A stretch of DNA of 64,000 bases from Diprion similis (Eukaryota; Arthropoda; Insecta; Hymenoptera; Diprionidae), in the NCBI RefSeq assembly GCF_021155765.1, contig NC_060114.1, positions 17,121,501 through 17,185,500 of the forward strand, read 5' to 3'. The notes under the pieces are model-generated. The model was not told the DNA's origin. It was given only the letters and a program-made list of their open reading frames with translations, and did not search any database. Shown one piece after another: positions 35,712 to 49,200 of this stretch (its first letter is position 1; every line of letters begins with the position of its first letter). A program made the translations under genes and the position numbers.

Positions 35712-36877
35712 CAATTTGTCAACATTTCTATTTACAGGTCATTCGAACACTTCTAAAGTACACTAATACTCTAAGAATTAGAAAAATCTTGACCGACCTC
35801 TATGAACTGATATATCGAGTTGAAATTTTCAGAACATCTAAAATTTCAAACGTAGAAAATGATAACATGGCAAGAAGAAAAAAAAAAAAATTCAATTTCA
35901 ACCATTTTGTAAATTCTTAAAGAGATCTTTATCGACCACTTAAAATTCTTCAATCGAGTTGATTTTTTGTTTTTAAATTTTAAAACATGTTGAAACTAGT
36001 ATATTTTCATGCGATATCGAAAAAAAGACGATTCATTTTTTTGGACCACTCAACAACTTTATTCACAACAATTTTTATGCTGATAACATTCCGGTTTCAA
36101 TTTTTAAGCCTACATTTCAATAAATTAATTTAATTCACGCGATTGAAACGATTTGAAATCGATTCGATATGTTAATTTGATTGCCGTTTACGCGGTTTTT
36201 TCATTCGAATTGATTGACGGTAAATTCATCCGAGGATAGAGAAAACAAAGTAAAGTGATGATAAGAATGATATCAATGATGAAAAAATTTAAATCGTTTC
36301 AAGGAACTCAAGGAGAGAGAGAGAGAGAGAGAAAGAGATAGATGAGAAAAGTTTTGGTATCAACTAAACATATAAGAAAATACAAGAGTCAACGATTCGT
36401 ACCGTGTTAAATATAGCCATTGCGGAATGGGGTGGAAAAAAAAAAAAACAAAAAAAAAACGAGTATAATTCGACATCGAAAAGTTTCCTGCTAAACGGGT
36501 GGTTAAAAGGGAAGTTAAGAGGGAAGAGAGAAAAGTTATGACGGTAAAAAGAAGAAAAAAGAAAACAACAAAAATTGACAAATAAATAAGTAAAAATGAA
36601 GAACCGCGGAGAACGTTAGGGGCGGGGGGGGGGGGGGGAGGAGGAGGAGGAAGAGGAAGAGGAGGAACTAACCAATAAACAAGGATACCTGCAGACGTGC
36701 CCAGGGAGATGAGATCCAAGTTATGTTAGGTTCAGGTTCGACTCCAGGTTTTTCGTTTCGTTTCCTTTCGCCAAGTTGGGTAAGGTTAAGGTTTGAAAGA
36801 GCCAAGATTGATTCACATCATAAAATCTGATTGCCTTCCTCGTGAAGAAAGTATCCACATTCATCCACCGTTCTTTC

Positions 36878-36953
<76 letters not shown>

Positions 36954-38653
36954 TTGCTCTCTGCAGCGGGTCCGTGAAATTCCCTCACGTTTTTCTTTAG
37001 TGAAAAAATTTCCTTTCCCCCCTCTCTATCATTCTCAACTTCTTCTCTGCATTCATTCAAAAGTGCATATATTTGTTTATTATTTATCAACACAACTTTT
37101 TGTCACACAACTCCGGATAATCAATTTTATAATCATACTTTTGATTAAGTTCGAAATTTTTTTTGGATACAACGATTATATTATTCATCATCGTATGTAA
37201 AATTTATTCTATTATAAACCTAATTCACATCCAAAGACTCGGTTAGCATGTTGTAGTATGAAAATTTTTGTACTCTTTGTACATATTAAAGGTTAATTTA
37301 CAGTTTATTGACATCCTTATATGCCTTGTGACAGGGGGAATAATTTTGATAATAATAATCATTAAGATTACAAAGATCGGTTGTGTAAAAAGATGCTTCT
37401 GTATTAAATTGCACGGTAAATTCAGCAACCCCGGATCTCCACAGCTGTGTACGCCTTTTCTCCTTATTCTTGATACCTTTTTTTTTTTTTTTTCTGTGAA
37501 CACTCACCGAGCGTCGAACTTTTGTTCGATTATTTTCACAAATAATATTGGTTTCTTTTGAAATGTATCAGCCGTGAAAGATTTAAGTGACAAGACGCAG
37601 TAGCAGCAGCAGCACCGATGAGGAGTGGCTGGCAAAGTATCAACAGCCTGTTGCTAGTTATATTGATACAGTTTTGATCGGCAATTTCTTTTTTTCAATT
37701 GATTCATTCATTCATTCCTTCTATTTGTTCATTCTTTTTTTACCGCAGTTTTCTTTTCTTCTTATATCTATACTGCAAAAAAATCTCTGAGCAGATGGGG
37801 AATCGGTGATAATTCTTTGACGCTGGTATATTCATCGATCTTCTTTTTCTTTCTTTTTTTTCTTCTTATTATTCGCTGTATTAAAATATGACAGGAATAT
37901 CTATGAACACTGTATATGTAATACGAAGAGGCGTCAATTCGATTATTTGTCGGGGGGGGGGGGGGGGGGGGGGGGTTTAGATGTCGAAGTATGGAGAAGT
38001 AAAAGATTAGAAAATCTCACAATTCCTCTCGATTTTTCTCTTCCACGTTTTGTCCTTTCTATACTTTATATTTCTGTATATCGACTTACTATGTTTTCAA
38101 TTTTCTGTACTTGAACTATTTACATATTTCGATGTTCTGGTTCTTCTATGAATCAGTAATTCTGATTTTTCACTCCTAGACTTTGTCAATGTCAGCATTT
38201 TCCATATTTCTTTCATAAAAACTCGAACGATATTCAAATATTTTTCCGTTAAACCCAGGCGATAGTTTCACGAACGCATTAGTCAGAATTTTACCCGGGG
38301 AAATTCAAACACTCCACGCTAGCTGATAAAGAGCTAGGATAGTTTCGTTTTGGCCTATACCCTAGCTAGCCCTGTGGTTTTTCCGTTATCGACATTTTCA
38401 CTGTTTAGCAACGCGTATGTATAACACTGTATACCCATCCATATACATTACCGTGCATATATGTATACGTGAACACATGTATGTGTACGTGGGCATCGTA
38501 CCACCTAACTCGTCGGTGTCTGTCTCTCCTGCGGACAAGGGAGGGTCGGAGGGGTTTTGTTTGTATGCGCGAACGTGAATTCATATACATACATACACAC
38601 ACATAACCTAAAACGTGCATCTATGTATATATGTACGTATACTGTAGTATACC

Positions 38654-38699
<46 letters not shown>

Positions 38700-38739
38700 T
38701 ATATATATCGTAATACATATTGGCGCGCGTGCGACTTGG

Positions 38740-38784
<45 letters not shown>

Positions 38785-39163
38785 GGTGTATGTATATACA
38801 TATATAAATGTCTTTCCCTGTGTGCGAAGAGTTTTCTGGGGGTCTCCCTTAGCAACAAGCAGCCCCTGCCGGATTAACTGATGGCTACAAGTCCCCATGG
38901 CGTAAAAAAATACACGTGCAAGAAAAGGGATGAATTGTGAATTTGAAGTAAACGTTACTTTGTTTTTTTTTCCTGTTTTTTTTTTTTTTTTTTGATCTTG
39001 TTTGTCTATTTTTATTGCTATTGTTGTTGTTATTATTGTTATTTTACTTTTTTTTTTCACTCAGGTTTACACTTTGCGTTCGACAAAATTATCTCCCCCA
39101 TCGTAGTACGTTATACGTCTTGCGTTATTACTACTGTTATTCCGTAAAGGGTTCATTCTATTG

Positions 39164-39194
<31 letters not shown>

Positions 39195-40413
39195 CGTCGT
39201 TATCATTCTCTCTGTTGGTTTTTTTGTCGATTTTTTCTTTCAATATTTATTCTCGGTTTCGTTAAATGTTCATATGTCAAAATGACTCATCGACGAAACT
39301 CAAAATAGTTGTTGAACTGTCGGCAAACATAGTTGGGAATGTGTTTAAATTTTTTATTTCATAAAGTAAAAAGACGAATGAATAAAAGTTTTGAAAAAAA
39401 AAAAAAAAAAAAAAAAAATGATATCACACGTGTCGAAAGATACCGAATATTAGAATAAATTTGAAGATTAGTTATTATTGTTTACGATAATACTTTTATG
39501 AGAAGCTCATCGAAACTGGTAGAAACTGATTTTTTCGCTCCGGAACCGCAGATTATAATCGATTATGCGAAATTCACGGGGTGAGATAAAAAAAATGACT
39601 CTGAAATCGAACCCTCTGGGGTGAACAAATGAACTCACGCCTTTTCTTCGTTAACTTAAACTACCTAAATCTAAGAAAATCTGACATTTTAATATTTTGT
39701 TATAAACATACCTAACCTTTACAGTTTCAAAAAGTAACCTTTCAAGGAAATTCCAAAACGAAATCATCGATTGAAAATATTCAATAACGCATTTGTCGTA
39801 ACGATTTTTGTCGCTGGGGTACAAACGACCCCAGTGTCTCAAGTATGTGATTCTACGCAAGTGTGTCAAACAAGGGTTAAATGTTATCCCTACACCACCT
39901 ACTTGCCTCCTACACCCTGAAAATAGAGTGAATGAGAAAAGTGACGAGAATATTGTTGTAGAACATATAATTTCTAATTTTTTCCCCAACTTGTTTTAAT
40001 CGGAGATTGTCGATCGGACGCCGTTTCGTACCCATCACTACCTCCTCACACTGTAGCCTCCACCTCCACCTCCACCTCCACCACCTCCTCTTCCTCTTCT
40101 TCCCCCTTTTCCATCTCTTCCTCCAATTCCCCCGTTTCCCCCCAGCCCATTCATCCCATGCAACACGCTCCCCGCCAGTCGTTTCAACCAAGTACGCAGA
40201 CACAAACACTGCGCGAAGCATAATACATGTGCGCCACATACATACACACACACACACGCACACACACACACATGCAACACGGTTCAACGTACATACCAGC
40301 TATATACACTCGGGGCCAACGCATGTATCCACCTTGAACACGGTATACTGAGGGTGTATGTATGTACATCAGCACTATGTATTTACATGTGGAAGGAGGT
40401 AGATAGGTGTACC

Positions 40414-40476
<63 letters not shown>

Positions 40477-40556
40477 GTAAACACTACGAGGCATGTAAGA
40501 GTATATACACATATACATAGCGGTGTGTGTGGGCTCTCGCGTATATATAGTATATG

Positions 40557-40618
<62 letters not shown>

Positions 40619-40836
40619 CGCTCGGGTATACTATACAAAGTATACTCCATGTCAAAATATAGGGGGAAGAGAGAGAGGGGGGGGGGGGGGGGGGAGGGGG
40701 CTTTTGGTTTGCCTTACCTTGGTTATATACACCTGGTGTTGGTGTTGCTGCTGCTGCTGCTGCTGCTGCTGCGCCGTTGTCAATGAGTATTCCCTGATTT
40801 ATGATTTTTTTTTCCTTCATTTTTCGTTTCTGGGGT

Positions 40837-40868
<32 letters not shown>

Positions 40869-41645
40869 GTGGTTCTTCAATTCGTTCTACTCATTTTCAT
40901 AGGATAGTTGGTAGAAGTAATAACGATCGGAGATTTCGACGTGTTGCGGTACACTAGATTCGTGTAGTGAGATCTTTTGTTTTTTCTCGGCGACGGGGGA
41001 AGACAATCAACAAGACTTTTATCTTATTTGTACAGGTTAGGTTAGTCGGTGATACAGGTGGCGTCAAATTTTGTGGCGAATATCGGCGACGGTTATTTAT
41101 GGAGGAATATACAGTTAATGAAAAATAAAAGAACGATATAGAGTCATGGGATGGAGTATAAATGATGGTTTTTTACCATGTTGAAGTTAGTAACGTTATC
41201 GTAAAGATTCGTGATGAGGAAAAACCGTTACTTCGTGGTTTTGGGACTTTTTGAAATTCACTAAAGCGCGGTAAAACAAGACATACTCATATTCTGAAAT
41301 ATTCGATACTTAAGAGTCATTGTAAACATACGTTACGATAACGTTATTAACTTCAATCTCGTGTCTTTTCTGTTCTACGTGAAATTGAATGAAAGTACAA
41401 GCGCAGTTGCCGTGCAGGTGATATCGCACAAAAATGAAACAAAATCTTGCAAAATAATTCTTTTTTGTATCCGTTAGGCGGTTTTGAGATGGTATAAATA
41501 ATGATAGATAGTTTAAGAAAAAATTTGCACGGATTTTCGTCATACCTCTTAAAACGTTTATATGTAAGAATGAAAAAACACGAATTACGTTAATAAACTG
41601 GTTGACGAAAGGAAATTGGTGTACTTATTGACAATGGATAGAAGA

Positions 41646-41676
<31 letters not shown>

Positions 41677-44600
41677 CTTGTTTAACGGAAAATGAAGAGG
41701 ACAAGCTTCAAGATTTTTGCTTAACAGTTATTATGTTATTATATAGGAATTTTATACTTTATATTATTTACTCATTGTTAGTGATTAATGAAAGTATAAA
41801 TGATAAGGAATACGGACACTGGTGGATAATTGATGAACGACCGACTGACAGCGTTAATGAGACCGTCTAGTTGATCATTTTTTTAAACCGAGGGAGAACC
41901 CTTCGTTTATGTTTATCTATACACTACGTCCCTTTTATTGACGTTTAAAATCCTGTACAAGGGGGGATATTCAGTCAAGATAAGCCAACGATTCTATTCG
42001 CACTTTATTGATGAATGAGTAACGAGGATAAAATTCGGCCAACTTGCAGGGTCGTAAACGCGTGTAAATCATACCGTGCAAAATCATCTTATACTTCGAT
42101 ATCTCGAGTGAAAAAAATTTGAAAAAGTTTGGACAGATGTTGGTGGTAATAGAAGAGGGATGAATTCTCATTAAAGTAAAGAATGCTTCTTTTTCTTTCG
42201 AGTTGATTGATGAATAGTTACAGTAGCATCAAAGTGGGACTTATTTTTCCCTAACAAGCATCCGCGGTGACTAATAATATAATCATCATACCGGTATCAG
42301 GAAATTGAATTTGTTTTGACGGTTTATTTCTCCGGAATTTCTCCAATAATTAGCGTCAATTTACTTTTAGTAATTCAAATACCTGTTTCGTAGAGGTCAA
42401 CTCTCCATCAGTCCTTTGCTTCTGTTCCATTTTCGCAATCTTGTGTCATTCGCTTATTCCTGAAACATAAGATTTAAGATAGTTCAATAGCGTGCTAGTA
42501 CCAGTAGATACAACATTACGGAAATTTGAAATATGCAGAAAAAATCTTTAATTGCAAAATTCACCAATTATAGATTTCCGTACCAGTTAAGTTTAAATTT
42601 TTATGTATTTATAGTCACAATAGATGTTGTTGGACTGGCACTGGCCTCTGATCTCTAGAAACCTTTAATACTCTTAAGCCATATGACGGCTGGACTGACT
42701 GACGTTGTACACGGATCATAGAAAAGCCAAGACCCTTAATTGAATATAGTCGGAATTATGTGGGTTTTTGCTCTCAACACATTTAGGTATCTTTTTGCTC
42801 TACTTAATCTCTTGTGTATTTATGCAATAAAGAACTAATGTTTTTTTCACACGACGCAGAATTGTTTCAGACATTTTATTAACTAAAGTGATATCTGTTT
42901 CAGGTCATATCCCTCTCCGGTTCAAAATGGAGTTCCTAATGGTCAGACGATGAATTGCTCAAACACACAAGGTTCGTACCAAGAAAACGCAGTGGGGTAA
43001 TTTCAGTAGTTAAAGAAGGTTGTCAGATCCTTGACAACAAAGAATTCAGCATTGACGGTTTTCCTCGTTGAATGTTAAAACTGGAGGTTAGCAACCACAG
43101 AAGCAAACTCGCATCCGCTGAAAGATTCCTTGAACTTAATTGCGTTATAAATAGAAACGATGATAAAGCTATGGAAATATATTTACAAGAAAATAAACAG
43201 GAATAATCGAGTCATTAGGGTTTTTCTAGTAGTAATGATTCATCGATTTACTTATTTCAGGTGGAATTATGGTGAAGCAGGAAGCTAGGGACGATGGCTA
43301 CGAAACAAGCCCGGATCTCGAACTCAGGAGTACGGGTGGCGACAGTAGTCAACAATATCATACACCCCTAACACCACACACACCGCACACACCTCACACA
43401 CCTCACACACCGCTCACACCGATGTCAGCGACATCTCAACAGCCAGGTAGCAACACAACGAATCTCAATCAGGTGGGTTTCAAGTTGCAAGTAATTATTA
43501 CTTCCAAATGTTGATAAGTTCACTCCCTGCAGGTTTGTTTGAGCAGGAAACAAAAAAAAAAAGAAACCAAACTAATCAATGTACGATTGCTAATCGCAGG
43601 TCACAATCAAATGCGAAACACCTGTCGATCCGTACTCATTTGTGGATGAGGAAATGTCGATGGGAGGCGGTATGAGAGCGGCGAGTAGTCCAGGCAGCAA
43701 TCAGGAAAGTATGACGTGTCCTGGCGGAGCTCAATCTAGAACGCCGTCGACGCCTCCTGGTCACCTGCAGAACCATTCGCCTGGCAATATCTCGAGTCAG
43801 CTTCAGATGAGCCTCGCCATGAATGGGACGAATCCTCAATTACCTCACCAACCCAAGAAACGAGGCAGGAAGAAGAAGTCAGAAATGATACTGACGCCAG
43901 AGGAGTAAGAATCTTCTTTTTTGACCATAAATAAGACAATGTTGAAGTAGGAGTCTTTCTCGGTTTTACTTCTTTGTCTGATTAAAATAAATTTAGTAAA
44001 TAAAAAAATTGTTTCTGTTTCTTTGAAAGTCATTGTATTTACAGAGCCGAACTGGCAGAGGCCAAGAAACGGGCGAAGACTTACAAGGAGCGAAAAAAGC
44101 ACGACAGATTTGATGGGATGCCGGAAGAGGAAGTTAGTAAACGAGTGCTGCCGGATCACCTGACGAGTAATCTTGACATTATTATAGTAAGTTTTGATGA
44201 TTACTCGGTGGTTAACTGTTGGTTCATTGAGCGTATATTGATAGGGATGAAACAATTCTCTGTTGACAATTGTTAAGTTACATGCGTGTAGAAAAATGAT
44301 ACACACAAAAGTTGGATGAATCATTAAAGTGGATGGCAACATTTGTCAACAGGGAAAAATAACCACATGAAAAATGGAACATCATTATCATATTTGAAGA
44401 TTGTAATGAGTTGGAGGTAGAAGAACGTTTCCCTTGAATTAGTCGGACAGATTGAAAATCAAGCCCAACTGTTATATTTGAATCATTTCCTTTCAGTTAA
44501 ATAAGAATACGGATTGTATAGTCCTTAGCAGCTTCTTCTGCCTCTAACAACGACTCTCTAAATATTTGATTCCTGAGATTAATTGAAAACTTTTAGCAGC

Positions 44601-46224
44601 GTCAAGTTGTCGGATCAACAGATTTTTATCACATATTTCTTTCAACGTTTATATAAGTTCAAGCTGTAGCTATGAGTGAGCCAGTGATTAGTACAGATCA
44701 GAATATAGCTGAAATGATGGTTGAGTAACACCGGCTTCGATCGTCAAGTTATTGCGAGTCCTGAGAGGATACTGGATGGGATGCGGAATAATACAGAAAG
44801 ATAAGGAGCATTAGACTATTCGAGAAGCATAACACCTGCGATTGGAGTTCGTGATACAGCATCTAGTGACTTGAAGAAACCAGAAATCTGTGTTGAAGCT
44901 GATACCAAGACAGGAGATAATCCTCCAAGAAGAAGTACATGTTTGGTCAAACATGACGTCGAATACAACAAAAAAGGGAATTAAAAAGCTCTGCCAGCAT
45001 CATCAAAATGATTTCTTTTGCATGAAAAGTAACTTTGTTATTATTATATGCCTGCGATGAATAGACTTCTTCGTAAATCTATCACTAGTTTACATATCTA
45101 TAATTATTTCTGCATTGGTTTCGGTCATCTCTTCATACAGCGATACTTTTTATTTTATTTTCATTATCCTCCTCGATGCATGATTCGTTTTTTTTTTCCC
45201 TATGTTTAATTCTAGCGTTCAGTTATTTGAGACGATGTGTCTATGTTTGAAATAATTTGTGGTAGAAAAAGTAATACAAGAGAATATTTTTTTTTTTTAT
45301 TTGGGGCAAATTTGGATCAGACGTTCGGTGGTCAAGAAACATGTATAATGCAGATTATAATGGACTCGAATATCTTTTGGTTTTTCAACAATCGTGACTC
45401 ATGATGTGAAAAAAAAAAAAAAAAAAAAAAATTATTTTGAGAATTAAAAATTCATCTAGATAATTTCAAGCAGCTCATATTTTTATGTTATAGATTGGCA
45501 TCAATCCAGGATTGTTTGCCGCTTACAAAGGGCATCATTACGCGGGACCTGGAAATCATTTCTGTAAGTAACAATTAAATTTCAAAATTTACTATCAAAA
45601 TTTTCCTTACCCAAAAACAAACGTTAAATGTAATTAGTGATTATAATTTTGTTAATTACATGTTGGTTAAAAGTAATTTCAAAAGGCAAATGAAAAGGAG
45701 ACTAATTGTTACAAGAAAAAATTAAATAAATGACGTTTAAATCAGAGGGTTCAAGATGAAAGATCGTTTGTATATTTACTTTATTCTAACATCGTGATGA
45801 TATAGAAAATCGATAAACCCAAAGAAAACATAAGAAGGTAAAAAATAAAGATTAAACAACAAGTAACAAAGTAAATAAATAAACTATATAGAAACGACTG
45901 TACAGAGTAACAAGACGGTAAGGGTGGGAATGGGAAGAGGGGAGAGGGAATGAGGGAGCAGAGGAGAGACGTGAGCGGGAAAAACGGGGGGCAGGGAGGC
46001 AGGGAGGGAGGGAGGGAGGGAGTTCAGGCAGGGGGAACGAGGAAAAGGCCAGAGAACGACGGGAGGGTGGAAAATGTGGGTGGAATGAAGAGGTGTGGGT
46101 GAGTTCATGTCCCACGCCTATCCGTTCAATAGCAGCTTTAGTCCAGCGCTCTTCTCTCTCTTTCGCTCTATCCTTCTCTCTGGCTCTCCCTTTTTGTCTC
46201 TCTCTCTTTATTTTTTACTCTGTG

Positions 46225-46282
<58 letters not shown>

Positions 46283-49200
46283 TTTCATCTCTCGCCCCTT
46301 TCATCCCTAATTTCTCACTGTCCCGACGTATTCTTTTTCTTTCTTTACAAACATGTATATTTTTAATAGACCTCGCGTCACGTGTATTTTAATGGACTTT
46401 TCTTTTTCGTTCATTCGGTTCCACCTCCGCTGACATCCTGTTTCCTTCTTTTAATTTACAATTAAATGCATCGCGCCGACGGCGATTATTACGCGCATTA
46501 AAAATAGTTCGGAAAACAGATTAATGGCGGATAATTATGCCATCTCTCATACGGCGTGCGTACGTATCTATAATATACTTACGTGTGTACGTATGTATGT
46601 ATGTATGTATGTATGTATGTATGTATGTATGTATGTATGTACGTATGTATGTATGTATGTACGTCGTACGTACGGTACGCGCTTCGTCCTACTTTTTAGC
46701 TCGATCGATTATATCCCACACGTTGTTCGTTTTCCTTCTCGTATGCCACGAGGTAATCTTTCGTTAACGAAAATAGAATAATAATGTGATTAATAGTATT
46801 ATTCTCATCATCATCATCATCATCATCATCATTATAGTCATGATTTTTCAATGCATTTGACCAAAATGGTTATAGAAATGATAATGTCTATGCAGTGTGC
46901 CTGATTGGCTAAGCTAACGGATCGATATCATTCGAATTTCGAATGTGATATTCTGGCATTTTTTTTTACAACAAACGGTTCGATGGCGAAAACATTAATT
47001 CACTTATTTTCTCTCCTATATCTATACGCGCAATATGCGTATCGTGTGTCGATATTATTTCTATACGACTACTTTCCATGACTCTGCAATTTGATGATAC
47101 GTTTTTTCTCTTATTATCGCCCCTTTTACGACGCGTGAAAGTAGTGTTAACGGTTTTTTCGGTTTTCGTTTGTAGGCGCTACGAATCTCCCTTAGCAAAT
47201 AATTCTACATCAATAAGATGCGTTTACGTCGCAATGAAAAGATCGTCGATGGGTCGCAAGTAATTTATCAAGACTGTGACTTCTTTCAGGGAAATGTCTT
47301 CATCTGAGCGGTTTAACGCCCGAACCTCTTACAGCCGATGACGATTACAAATTGTTACGGCTTGGAATAGGATTTACTAATATGGTGGCACGAGCGACCA
47401 AAGGAAGCGCCGATCTCACGCGGAAAGAAATAAAGGAAGGTCAGTGAAATTTTCATAATTTTTGCCATTTATTACCAGAATCTGTTTCGTTTTGTTTTTT
47501 TTCCATAGCAGCCGTCTCTGGTTCTCGTGGAACTTTCAAGTAAATTCGAGACAAAGCGATCTTATCATTCGTTATAACGTAATGTAACTACACATACTTT
47601 TGATCTGTGTTTAGGAAATTTCCGAAGAAGGGCGAAAACAATCGAACAAAGCTAGATTTATCCGCGCGAGAATTACTAGATTTGTTGGTTATGGTGTTGT
47701 TCTTTTGTTCGAATGGCGTAGATTAATCAGACCGTTTGATCTATCACATGGAATGAAAGAGACAAAAGTTACGTTATTTCGATGTGTACTTACCCACGGG
47801 AGGTTAATCGAGGAAAATACTCGATGATTTCTCAATCGCGTTGGTGTGACAATTCACAATTTTACACCGGCACAATAATGACTTTCTTCATTAGTTACTT
47901 TGATTTTTGATCAACGATATTCTAACCTACATGGCTTCTCGGACCACGCTGTATGCCTAAACGGCACAGAAAATACTTATCCAGTTTTAAACTCGGCATT
48001 GGCCAATAGTTACATTTCATTCATATGATCACTTCAAGTCCGACACAAAGAATATGGCGATCAACCTAAACTCACATGTGTAGGCACATCACAGACGTAG
48101 TGCGGCACAACACACTAGTGTGTTTTTTGTTGTATTTTTTCCCTTCGGCAATGACGTAATTGACCCTGTACGCGACAAAATCCTCGTATTATTTTGCCGC
48201 CGTTCAACTTGTGTCATAGTTCAGGCGATTGAGAAACGCTCCTGATTGGTTCGTTGAAAATGTATCCATGCGAAATCCATCTACGTGTTATTTTTACACT
48301 CTATGGCTTATGCGTTCGCGCGCCAACGTTCGATTCTTTGATCGAAGCTATTGAAACACGGGATGCGAATTCAAATCTATTATTTATGCATGGAATAATT
48401 ATCACAAAGAACTTGAATACGATATTCTTTGATTATCTAATTTTATTTACGTTATAAACTTTTAAATAATAATTATTAGCTTCAGTTTTAAGAAGAAAAA
48501 ATTTGTGTCAACGTTTTCCTTATCTCGTGAAGATTAAAAATTATTCTAGATTTTTTCGTACCTGTTCGAAATAAACTGGCATTTATACATGTTTTTAAAA
48601 ATGTTTCAGGAAGTCACGTGTTACTTGAAAAATTACAAAAGTATAAACCCAAAATAGCCGTATTCAACGGTAAATTGATCTACGAAGTATTTTCTGGAAA
48701 AAAAGAATTCGGATTTGGCAGGCAACCGACTCTCGTCGATGGAACTAATACGGTAAAGTTAAATTAATGAAAAATAAAAATATGAACAAATGAATAAAAC
48801 AAAGTACCCAAAACAGAAGGAAATTAGACCAAAAGTTGAAAAGTTTTGTTACACATTTTTTTGAATGATATTCGCATTTTTTCTCATTCTTTTAATTTTA
48901 AAATTGTGTTTCAAAGTGAGGTATTCCAACTGACTTTCATACTTTATTTTACAGCACATGTGGGTCATGCCGTCGAGTAGTGCGAGGTGTGCACAGCTAC
49001 CACGAGCGGCGGATAAAGTTCCATATTACGCGGCATTGAAGAAGTTCCGTGATTATTTGAATGGTGCAATAAGCCACCTTGAGGAATCGGACATAGTTTT
49101 CGCCGATTCGAAACTGAAGAAAAAGGAAGCGGAACCAGTCGAGGACAGGAAGCCGATATTCGATAACGAATTTACACCGGACAGCGAAAACCAGATAACA

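Larger units (their letters stand above)
31859..42903 (+). other. 11 kb first intron of TDG
   Basis: This intron is far longer than any other in the window. It holds a long inverted repeat (34768-36050), a short hairpin (33888-33968) and many microsatellites: a C run at 32457-32475, CT at 36881-36946, a 24-base G run at 37952-37975, TA runs at 38660-38691, 40417-40475 and 40564-40615, and a GCT run near 40746-40773. Large first introns often carry regulatory elements or alternative promoters, but none can be pointed to here. No plausible coding exon was seen inside. Confidence 0.7.

Noticed and set aside
40383-40907. Open frames of 77-165 codons on both strands through the TA-rich block
   Set aside because: They are Tyr/Ile repeats from (TA)n and poly-G/poly-T tracts, lie inside TDG intron 1 and have no non-repetitive coding sequence.
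44187-45493. Possible pseudogene or extra exon in TDG intron 5
   Set aside because: The sequence near 44.7-44.95 kb is less AT-rich but no frame, domain or splice pair could be supported.
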